DNA from: Thermoplasmata archaeon
GTDB lineage: Archaea; Thermoplasmatota; Thermoplasmata; Lutacidiplasmatales; UBA184
Assembly: GCA_022750355.1 (NCBI GenBank)
Contig: JAKIVW010000134.1
Span: forward strand, 1 to 5,270
Direction of reading: 5' to 3'
DNA: 5,270 nt
Shown here: piece after piece, positions 1 through 5,270 of the stretch
How positions within the stretch are numbered: the first letter of the stretch is position 1
How the letters are laid out: each line of letters opens with the position of its first letter
Position numbers and translations under genes: made by a program
The notes under the pieces: generated by a model
What the model saw: only the letters and a program-made list of their open reading frames with translations
The model's database searches: none
Told to the model about the DNA's origin: nothing

Positions 1-2557
1 ACCGGAAGATGGTGCACTGGCAGGCCGTGACGTAGGGGTCGGAGGAGGCGATCCGTTCGGTCGTTCCCACCCCTCCCGTGCCGCCACCGATCACCTGGAA
101 CAAGGAGGGGAAATCGGCCGGCGCATCCCGGAGGCCCGGACTCGCCTCCGCGGTCACGCTGAGCGGAGCGGAGGCGTTCGAGCAGACCGGAGTAGCGGCC
201 CCGCCGACCGCGATCCCTACGGGAGCGCTCCGCGCTCCGTTCTCCGGATTCGAGGAGTCCCCCGCCACGACCGCCGCGCAGAACCCCCCCACCGCGCCGA
301 AGGCGTGCACGGTCGTGGAGGCCGAACTGAGGTTGAGGAACGTTCCGTCTCCGAAGGAGTAGACGTACGAGTACGGGGCGGCGCCCCCGTGGACGCTCGT
401 GGTGAACGTGACGCCCGCTCCCACGGCGGGGGTCGTCGTGGAGGGCGTGAGGCTCACGTCGAGGGGACCTCCTCCGCCGGCGACCACCGCGACCGGGTCG
501 GAGGCGGATAGGTTTCCGGACGAATCGGCCGCGAACCCGACGGCAGCGTAGACTCCCGCCTTCGCGAACGTGTGGGTCACGACGCCCCCGGAAGCGAGGT
601 CCGAAGTCCCGTCCCCGAAATACACCCCTTCGAGGGGGTACGGCGCGGTCCCGCCCGACGGGGCGACTCCGAATCGGACCGTCAGCGGCGTCGGGCCGTA
701 GGTCGAATTGGAATAGAGGAGTACCCGGAGCGAGGAACCGGAACGTGCCGGGGCGCTCAGGTCCTTCAGCATCTGGCCGACGATCGGAGTGCCGACTCCC
801 GTCACCGGGTCCCACCCGGTCGTCGCCGAGTAGCCATTGCTCCCGCTCGTGATGTCGTGGAAATCCGTCGAGTAGTTCGAGCCGCGGAGGATCGAATAGA
901 CGATGGGATCGAGTTGGCCGAGAGCGTGACCCGCATACTGGTCCGCGATCGCGGCGAACCCGGCCCAGATCGGAGTGGCGAGGCTGGTCCCTCCGACGCC
1001 GGTGAGCCCTCCGCCCTGCATGATCGTTACCCCGTTCGAGGCGTCGGCGGCGACGTCCGGCACCCCGCGGGTGGCGGGGGAGACCGGAACACCCGTCCCC
1101 GCCTGCCAATACGGCCGAGGGAACGGCGAGTATCCGCCGCCCGAACCCCCTTGGTTCTGGCAACCGGGCGCGGAGCGGCCGGAGGAGTTTCCGCTCCAGG
1201 CGACCTCCCCTTGGTAGACCCCCGAGTCCGATACGCTGAGGAAGGTGCCGCCCACCGCCACCGCCGAGGGGTCCGAGGATGGATAGTCGGTCGAGACGCC
1301 GCTGGTTCCGTCGGACGAGCCGCAGTCCCCGGTCGCGACGAACACCCCGATACCCTCGACCGCCGCGGCCTGAAGCACCGGGCTCAGGATCTCGTAGGAT
1401 CCGTCCGTGGTCGCGTTGCACTCGGACGTGCACGCGCCACTATACGCGTTGAAGATGCCGACGTCGGGTTCGCCCCAACTCAGGGAGATCACGTCGACCA
1501 GGTGATGCGCTACGAGCCAGTCGACGGCGAGATACAGGCCTACGCCCGAGTTGGGGGCGAAGGTCATCGCGATCGAAGCCCCGGGGGCGGAGGCGTGGGT
1601 CCACTCGATGTCGAGCGCCTCTTCCAGCCCCCAACCCGTGCTGGTGGAGTTCAAGCCCTGCGAGGTCGGGACCGGATAGTTGAAGGTAACCTCCGGGGAA
1701 GGAAGATTGAAGGTGGAATCAAAGCCACTCAAGTCCGACGCGAGCTGGCTCTGGGGTTCCGTTCCGTCGTACGCGTCGACCACCGCGATCCGAACGCCCG
1801 AGCCGTTCGTGCCGTTCCCGATCAGACTCGCGGTGTCGTAGGCTCCCCAAATCTGGCAGGGGGAAAGGCCGGCCGGTCCCGTTCCGCAACTGGCTGCAGG
1901 GACCCCGTGCGAGGTCCGACTCCCTGGAGTGAGGTCCGTCGGTCGAAGCGGAGTGACATTCCCGAGTCCGTACGCGCCCGAGACGGACACCGTGTCGGGG
2001 AGCCGCGCCGCCGTGGGATGGCTGAAAAAGGTTCGACCGTCCGGGGACCGGTATTGGTCGAACGAGGTCCCGAACGCCGTCGCAATGGATCCTGCGGCTC
2101 CCGCGACGGTCAGGAGGAGTCCGTCGGGGCTGAGGTCGGTGTGCAGGCCGAAACTCGCGAAGTAGGCGCGGTCCGCCGCGACGGCCGCGGGAGATGGCCC
2201 GTAGCGGAGTGCGACCTCGGTCGGAGAGAGGAAGTGATGGTAGGCTCCACTGCCCGGGATGTAGGCGGCCGCTTGGTATCCCGCGAACCCGGCCGGATCT
2301 CGAGAAGGAAGACCGACGAGGACCGTCAGGGGAGTGACGGCCGGTAAGGCTCCGATCGTGTGCACGCCGGTCGAGGGCGTGTACCCGCCGGCGACCATCA
2401 CGGGGCCGGTGACGGGCGCGACGGGTCCGGCGCCCGGGGGAGATGAAGCAGGGAACGACGGAAGTCCCCCCACCGCCGGAACGGCTACGACGGCGGCGAC
2501 CAAGAGTGCGATCGCGGCGACGAGGAGCGAGGTCCGGCGGGCCGGTCGGAGCACCAC
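1..2557 (-). CDS. Secreted S53 sedolisin (kumamolisin-like serine-carboxyl peptidase) with PKD-like domains; 3' end cut by window edge
   Basis: Reading the minus strand from 2557 gives 852 codons with no stop, running off the left edge. Residues 1-31 look like a signal peptide or anchor: RPARR followed by a hydrophobic Ala/Val/Leu core. A Pro/Gly linker follows. Residues about 74-205 match the S53 activation propeptide (HHFLSPTEVALRYGPS at 107-122; AFGTSFDQY at 161-169). The catalytic domain spans about 233-600. Its catalytic Glu and Asp are E312 and D316 (EEALDIEW), the oxyanion Asp is D411 (ATGDCG) and the nucleophile is S525 (GGTSLATP). The calcium site is FHDIT (566-570) with GWDPVTGVGTP (581-591). 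Family knowledge: S53 enzymes are secreted, self-activating endopeptidases, usually most active at acid pH. Two PKD-like domains follow, then an unassigned segment ending ACQC near the edge. Eleven N-x-S/T sequons and several Cys pairs suit an extracellular protein. The start is GTG 2557 (or GTG 2554): the frame has no ATG there and is closed upstream by TGA. Family call very firm; C-terminus unknown. Confidence 0.95.
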   Translation of the reverse strand, partial: MVLRPARRTSLLVAAIALLVAAVVAVPAVGGLPSFPASSPPGAGPVAPVTGPVMVAGGYTPSTGVHTIGALPAVTPLTVLVGLPSRDPAGFAGYQAAAYIPGSGAYHHFLSPTEVALRYGPSPAAVAADRAYFASFGLHTDLSPDGLLLTVAGAAGSIATAFGTSFDQYRSPDGRTFFSHPTAARLPDTVSVSGAYGLGNVTPLRPTDLTPGSRTSHGVPAASCGTGPAGLSPCQIWGAYDTASLIGNGTNGSGVRIAVVDAYDGTEPQSQLASDLSGFDSTFNLPSPEVTFNYPVPTSQGLNSTSTGWGLEEALDIEWTHASAPGASIAMTFAPNSGVGLYLAVDWLVAHHLVDVISLSWGEPDVGIFNAYSGACTSECNATTDGSYEILSPVLQAAAVEGIGVFVATGDCGSSDGTSGVSTDYPSSDPSAVAVGGTFLSVSDSGVYQGEVAWSGNSSGRSAPGCQNQGGSGGGYSPFPRPYWQAGTGVPVSPATRGVPDVAADASNGVTIMQGGGLTGVGGTSLATPIWAGFAAIADQYAGHALGQLDPIVYSILRGSNYSTDFHDITSGSNGYSATTGWDPVTGVGTPIVGQMLKDLSAPARSGSSLRVLLYSNSTYGPTPLTVRFGVAPSGGTAPYPLEGVYFGDGTSDLASGGVVTHTFAKAGVYAAVGFAADSSGNLSASDPVAVVAGGGGPLDVSLTPSTTTPAVGAGVTFTTSVHGGAAPYSYVYSFGDGTFLNLSSASTTVHAFGAVGGFCAAVVAGDSSNPENGARSAPVGIAVGGAATPVCSNASAPLSVTAEASPGLRDAPADFPSLFQVIGGGTGGVGTTERIASSDPYVTACQCTIFR
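194..730 (-). other. Two tandem PKD-like domains in the sedolisin C-terminal region
   Basis: Residues about 610-693 and 698-788 of the sedolisin share the same pattern. Each has a Pro-Leu-x-Val opening strand (TPLTVRF; PLDVSLTP) and a central aromatic-Phe-Gly-Asp-Gly-Thr turn (YFGDGT at 646-651; SFGDGT at 734-739). Each then has a His-Thr-Phe or Val-His-Ala-Phe strand and a closing Gly-x-Tyr/Phe-x-Ala-Ala-Val strand (AGVYAAV; GGFCAAV). PKD-type Ig-like folds usually serve as spacers or carbohydrate/protein-binding modules on secreted archaeal and bacterial proteins. The second copy carries an extra Cys (C760) that could pair with C792. A further segment with a similar opening (APLSVTAE, 797-804) starts near residue 797 but lacks a clear FGDG turn within the window. 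The assignment rests on motif pattern only. Confidence 0.8.
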
Positions 2558-2580
2558 ACGGATATCGACGCGGCCCCCGT

Positions 2581-2589
2581 GTTTAACCC
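2581..2589 (-). promoter_or_regulatory. Candidate TATA box for the sedolisin gene
   Basis: On the minus strand the sequence GGGTTAAAC is an AT-rich island in GC-rich DNA. Its centre lies about 27-28 bases upstream of the GTG start at 2557. In archaea the TATA element sits about 25-28 bases before the transcription start, so transcription would begin at or next to the GTG, giving a leaderless mRNA. No Shine-Dalgarno sequence at proper spacing is evident, which agrees with this reading. No experimental support is available. Confidence 0.5.
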
Positions 2590-2623
2590 TGATGGACGCG
2601 CGTCGTCTTCCGCTATGAAGACC

Positions 2624-2632
2624 TCATAAACC
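2624..2632 (+). promoter_or_regulatory. Candidate TATA box for the site-2 protease (and priL) transcript
   Basis: TCATAAACC is the only AT-rich patch close upstream of the GTG at 2661. Its centre is about 33 bases before the start codon, which predicts a transcription start near 2654 and a leader of only about 6-7 bases. The GAGG at 2652-2655, five bases before the GTG, is a possible weak ribosome binding site but would lie at the extreme 5' end of such a message. An alternative is the TTTAA at 2582-2586, read on the plus strand, which would give a leader of about 50 bases including the GAGG. Confidence 0.4.
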
Positions 2633-2660
2633 GCACCCGGCGTGAGGCGCCGAGGCGTTC

Positions 2661-3998
2661 GTGGACCCGTATTTCGGATACGAGATCGCGGCGGCCGTGA
2701 TCGTCGCCTATCTCGTGGTCGTGATCCTCCTCGGACGCGCCGGCTACATCGCCCCGAATCGGGTCGTCTCGTTCTTCGGCCCCGCCTTGATGATCAAGAC
2801 CCAGCGAGGGCGCACCGCGATCGATCGTTGGGCGCGCTTCCGCCGGTTCTGGACGGTCGTGAGCGACCTCGGAGTGTTGCTCTCGGTGATCGCGATGGTC
2901 ACCATCGTCGCCCTCCTCATCCTCGACGCCGTCGTCTCGCTCCGCGTACCGTCATCGCAGGCACCGTCCCCCCAGGAGGCGCTCGGACTGCCGGGGATCA
3001 ACCCGATCATTCCTCTCGGGTACGGGATCGTCGCCCTGGTCGTCGGGATCGTCCTGCACGAGCTCGCGCACGGGGTCGTTGCCCGGTCCCAGGGGATCGG
3101 CGTGAAAAGTCTCGGGATCCTCGTGTTCGTCGTCCCGGTCGGGGCCTTCGTCGAGCAGGACGAAGCCGACATGACCGCCGCCTCCCGCCGCCGACGCGAC
3201 CGCGTGGCAGCCGCGGGGATCCTCGCAAACTTTGCGATCGCGGTCGTCTTCTTCCTCATCCTCGCGGCGGTCGTCTCCACCTCCGTCGCTGCCAACTCCA
3301 ACGGGGTCGGGATCGCCTACGTCCAACCCGGCTCTCCGGCCGCGAACGCGAGCCTGGTGGCTGGAGATATCATCACCTCGATCAACGGGACCTCCACTAC
3401 GACCGCCGCGCTGTTCGAATCGTCCCTGGCAGGAACGACGCCGGGGGAGACCGTCACTGTCGATTACTACTCGAGTGCGCAACACGGCCCGGCGACCGTA
3501 TCGGTCGTTCTCGCCCCCAATCCGACCGTGAAAACCCGCGGATTCCTCGGCGTCGCCGTCTCGTACCTGACCCCGAACGAACTGACGCAGACGCTCACGT
3601 CCCCGCTCTCCAGTTCGAACGGACCGCTCGTCGGCGCCATCGAATGGCTGGTCCTCCCGCTCGCGGGCCTCGAACCGCTCGGCGGTTCGTCTACCAACTT
3701 CTTCCACCTCACCGGCGTCTTTGCGGGGGCGGACCCGACCACCTTCTGGGTGGGAGCGAACATCCTGTACTGGATCGCGTGGATGAGCCTCCTGCTCGGC
3801 CTCTCGAACGCCCTACCCCTCATCCCGCTGGACGGGGGCCTGCTCTTCCGGGACTTCTCCGCCTCCGTCGCGGCCCGGTTCAAGAAGGGTTGGAGTTCGG
3901 CCCGATTGGACGAGTTCGGTGGACGAGCCGCAATCGTTTCCTCGGTCCTGGTCCTGGTGCTCCTCGCATGGCAGTTCATCGTGCCCCGGCTCCTCTAG
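2661..3998 (+). CDS. Site-2 protease family membrane metalloprotease (M50) with PDZ domain
   Basis: This 445-residue polytopic membrane protein is an intramembrane zinc protease of the S2P/M50 family. These enzymes cut transmembrane segments of substrates such as membrane-held regulators. Hydrophobic segments lie at about 9-25, 66-93, 117-140, 151-165, 183-206, 324-340, 362-385 and 423-443. The zinc-binding motif HELAH is at 133-137 (catalytic E134), within the third hydrophobic segment. The third zinc ligand is D391 in NALPLIPLDGG (383-393). A single PDZ-like domain at about 213-290 (VQPGSPAANASLVAGDIITSI and following) sits between the two active-site halves, as expected for substrate gating. 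The N-terminal FGPALMIKTQRG region resembles archaeal members. GTG 2661 is the only usable start: TGA at 2643 closes the frame upstream, and internal starts would remove the first membrane segment. The protein ends two residues after its last membrane segment, and its final 31 bases overlap priL. The natural substrate cannot be told from sequence. Confidence 0.95.
   Translation: MDPYFGYEIAAAVIVAYLVVVILLGRAGYIAPNRVVSFFGPALMIKTQRGRTAIDRWARFRRFWTVVSDLGVLLSVIAMVTIVALLILDAVVSLRVPSSQAPSPQEALGLPGINPIIPLGYGIVALVVGIVLHELAHGVVARSQGIGVKSLGILVFVVPVGAFVEQDEADMTAASRRRRDRVAAAGILANFAIAVVFFLILAAVVSTSVAANSNGVGIAYVQPGSPAANASLVAGDIITSINGTSTTTAALFESSLAGTTPGETVTVDYYSSAQHGPATVSVVLAPNPTVKTRGFLGVAVSYLTPNELTQTLTSPLSSSNGPLVGAIEWLVLPLAGLEPLGGSSTNFFHLTGVFAGADPTTFWVGANILYWIAWMSLLLGLSNALPLIPLDGGLLFRDFSASVAARFKKGWSSARLDEFGGRAAIVSSVLVLVLLAWQFIVPRLL
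3956..3959 (+). promoter_or_regulatory. Possible Shine-Dalgarno site for priL inside the protease gene
   Basis: GGTG lies eight bases before the ATG at 3968 and matches part of the archaeal ribosome binding consensus (GGAGGTGA). It sits within Leu/Val codons of the protease's last membrane segment, so it could arise by chance. If used, it supports the ATG at 3968 as the priL start and reinitiation by ribosomes translating the upstream gene. Confidence 0.35.
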
Positions 3999-5149
3999 AC
4001 CCCTCCTCCCTCTACGGGGAATACCCGTTCCTTCCGGGAGCCGAGAGTCTCGTCCGAGGGCAGGCCTGGACCGTTCGAACCCTCCTCGAGGAACCGGCGT
4101 ACGGGTCGGCCCGCGCGCTCGGCCGAGCGCGGATCCTGGCGGCGGCCGATGACCCCCGCGCGGTGAAGGACGTCGCCGAATTCGCCGGGGCGGCCGCGGA
4201 CGTTCGATACCTCTCCTTCCTGTTCGCCCGACTCGTCCTCGCCTCCGCTCCCTCGCCGGCACCGCTCCGTCGCTGGGCCGTGGCCGAGTCGAAACGAAGC
4301 TCGACCCGCCTCGAGTCGCTCCGCGGGACCGAGCAGGCCGAGGAGATCGAGGCGGTCGCGGACGCCCTGCTGTCGCCGATGCGCGCGAGAGCGGACGGGA
4401 TGGAGGTCGCGTTGGTGGACTACGTCCGGCTCGCGACCCCCATCCGAGAGGCCGACTACCGCCTCGTCCGGCAGGACCTCCGACGGGGCGTCGTTGTCCT
4501 GCGCCCGAAGCGGGCGGCCCGCTTGCTCGAGGAAGCGATCCGGCGGACGCTGGCCCAACCCATCCCCCTCGCTCCCGAAGTGGTCACGTTGGTGCGGGAG
4601 CGCGAGGCCGAGCTCCTCGGGGAGGTCGCGGCACGGATGCCGTTGCCCGTCGCGCGCTCCTCCGCCGGCGGAGGGGTCCTCCGGCCCGAGCGGTTCCCTC
4701 CGTGCATCCGCAAGATGCGGCGAACGCTGCAGAAGGGGGAGAACCTCTCCCACGCCGGCCGGTTCGCGCTGGCCGCCTTCCTCCCTCGGGCCGGTGCCGA
4801 CGCCGAGACGATCGTGGATGCGTACCGGGGCGCCCCGGACTTCGACGAATCGATCACCCGGTATCAGGTGGAACACATCACGCACCACGCCGGAGGGGTC
4901 GGGTACGAGCCGCCCGAATGCGAGACCCTCCGCAGTCATGGGCTGTGTGCCCGGGAGGGCGACGCGACGGCGGAGAGCCCCGCCGACCGGTCCCGCGACC
5001 CGCTCTGCTTCGAGGAGCGGCTCCGACACCCGCTGCAGTACTACCGATTGCGCGGCGGTACGGTCGTCGAGCGCGGCGACCCCGAGACGGGACCCCCGTC
5101 TACGCCGACGGGGGGAGCGCGCGATAGACCCGGATCGCGCGCGCGATAG
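3968..5149 (+). CDS. priL: DNA primase large subunit PriL (iron-sulfur)
   Basis: This 393-residue protein is the regulatory subunit of the archaeal/eukaryotic-type primase. It pairs with catalytic PriS to make primers for replication. The N-terminus carries the typical LYGEYPFLPGAE (15-26), followed by a mainly helical domain to about residue 200. The C-terminal domain (about 240-362) has the four cysteines expected to hold a 4Fe-4S cluster: C246 (RFPPCIRKM), C318 and C327 (PPECETLRSHGLC), and C347 (DPLCFEERLRHPLQYY). None is missing, so the protein should be functional. ATG 3968 is chosen because it lies just before the conserved PFLP block. The frame is also open far upstream through the protease gene, but that upstream reading is Arg/Pro-rich shadow with no family resemblance. 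The gene overlaps the protease by 31 bases, implying one operon. Residues 364-393 form a Pro/Gly/Arg-rich tail beyond the conserved domain, lying where a convergent reading frame overlaps. priS is not in the window. Confidence 0.95.
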   Translation: MAVHRAPAPLDPSSLYGEYPFLPGAESLVRGQAWTVRTLLEEPAYGSARALGRARILAAADDPRAVKDVAEFAGAAADVRYLSFLFARLVLASAPSPAPLRRWAVAESKRSSTRLESLRGTEQAEEIEAVADALLSPMRARADGMEVALVDYVRLATPIREADYRLVRQDLRRGVVVLRPKRAARLLEEAIRRTLAQPIPLAPEVVTLVREREAELLGEVAARMPLPVARSSAGGGVLRPERFPPCIRKMRRTLQKGENLSHAGRFALAAFLPRAGADAETIVDAYRGAPDFDESITRYQVEHITHHAGGVGYEPPECETLRSHGLCAREGDATAESPADRSRDPLCFEERLRHPLQYYRLRGGTVVERGDPETGPPSTPTGGARDRPGSRAR

Positions 5150-5270
5150 CGGTCCACTGGCCGGCGAGGAGAATGTACAGCATCGCCCCATCGAGCACGG
5201 TGAATCCGACCCCCGCCCATTGGAACCGGGACCAGGGTTCGTTCGTCGCCCACGGCCACGGGAGCGACAA
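5100..5270 (-). CDS. C-terminal part of an unidentified, probably membrane, protein
   Basis: On the minus strand a frame enters from the right edge and gives 56 residues, ending at TAG (5102-5100). It reads a Trp-rich stretch (PWPWATNEPWSRFQWAG), then a hydrophobic segment (VGFTVLDGAMLYILLAG), then a basic amphipathic end (WTAIARAIRVYRALPPSA). This hydrophobic-then-basic arrangement looks like the last membrane helix and cytoplasmic tail of a multi-pass protein, and nearly all third codon positions are G or C. The closing WTAIARAIRVYRAL faintly recalls the C-terminus of CDP-alcohol phosphatidyltransferases; this is only a guess. The last 50 bases overlap the end of priL in convergent orientation. 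An opposing plus-strand frame with ATG at 5174 is also open to the edge but reads as low-hydrophobicity shadow. The start lies outside the window. Confidence 0.5.
   Translation of the reverse strand: MSLPWPWATNEPWSRFQWAGVGFTVLDGAMLYILLAGQWTAIARAIRVYRALPPSA
5134..5147. repeat. 14-bp perfect palindrome with alternating CG core at the priL stop codon
   Basis: ATCGCGCGCGCGAT reads the same on both strands, and its last base is the first base of the priL TAG stop. A related 11-base unit, GCGCGCGATAG, occurs twice, at 5117-5127 and 5139-5149. The site sits in the convergent overlap of two reading frames. No T-run follows, so it does not look like an intrinsic terminator. It may be no more than a product of high GC and Arg/Ala codons. 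Confidence 0.6.

Noticed and set aside
572..2347. A 591-codon plus-strand open frame, with shorter plus frames at 305-511 and 78-362
   Set aside because: The long frame is the codon-aligned antisense of the sedolisin gene. Its product is Arg/Gly/Glu-rich with no recognisable domain, while the minus strand shows all S53 motifs in order. High GC makes antisense stops rare.
2465..2557. Twin-arginine (Tat) export signal in the sedolisin N-terminus
   Set aside because: RPARRTSLL has paired Arg but lacks the usual S/T-R-R-x-F-L-K pattern. An ordinary Sec signal or anchor is the simpler reading.
2642..3967. Possible natural fusion of a long N-terminal region to PriL
   Set aside because: The M50 protease occupies this DNA in another frame with complete catalytic motifs and membrane segments. 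The frame-2 product upstream of 3968 is basic low-complexity sequence.
5134..5149. Intrinsic terminator for priL
   Set aside because: The palindrome has no spacer loop and no following T-run, and archaeal termination relies mainly on T-rich tracts, which are absent here.
3995..5191. A 398-codon minus-strand open frame opposite priL
   Set aside because: It is antisense to a clear PriL with four conserved cysteines, and its Arg/Gly/Asp-rich product has no family features.
5174..5270. Plus-strand frame starting ATG 5174 with GAGGAG just upstream
   Set aside because: The purine run is only about two bases from the ATG, too close for a working ribosome site. The visible residues look like a shadow, and the opposing minus frame has a convincing membrane helix.

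Overview
The window is a dense, GC-rich piece of what is most likely an archaeal chromosome. The decisive marker is an intact primase large subunit (PriL) with all four iron-sulfur cysteines, a gene confined to Archaea and Eukarya. The other genes fit: an archaeal-type site-2 protease, and a secreted sedolisin carrying PKD-like domains and many N-glycosylation sequons. Each of the two divergent genes begins with GTG, close behind a TATA-like box, as in leaderless or near-leaderless archaeal transcripts. High GC together with an acid-type peptidase would suit a GC-rich terrestrial Thermoplasmatota-like lineage, but that placement is inference.

Layout: (1) 1-2557, minus strand: a large S53 (sedolisin/kumamolisin) peptidase, its 3' end cut by the left edge. 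It has a signal segment, activation propeptide, catalytic domain and at least two PKD-like domains. (2) 2558-2660: a 103-bp divergent intergenic region holding back-to-back TATA-like elements. (3) 2661-3998, plus: a multi-pass M50 site-2 protease with one PDZ domain. (4) 3968-5149, plus: priL, starting inside the last 31 bases of the protease gene in another frame. (5) 5100-5270, minus: the C-terminal end of an unidentified, probably membrane, protein that overlaps the priL 3' end convergently by 50 bp. No stretch over 300 bases lacks a gene.

Functionally, the sedolisin is an exported scavenging or processing protease. The site-2 protease would cut transmembrane substrates, and PriL is a core replication factor. 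The protease-priL overlap implies co-transcription and probably translational coupling of a membrane protease with a replication gene. The shared control region between two proteases is suggestive, not proof of joint function. I saw no tRNA, rRNA, CRISPR array, insertion sequence or integration signature. No part of the window clearly represents a new kind of system; the most notable points are the gene overlaps and the compact divergent promoter region.
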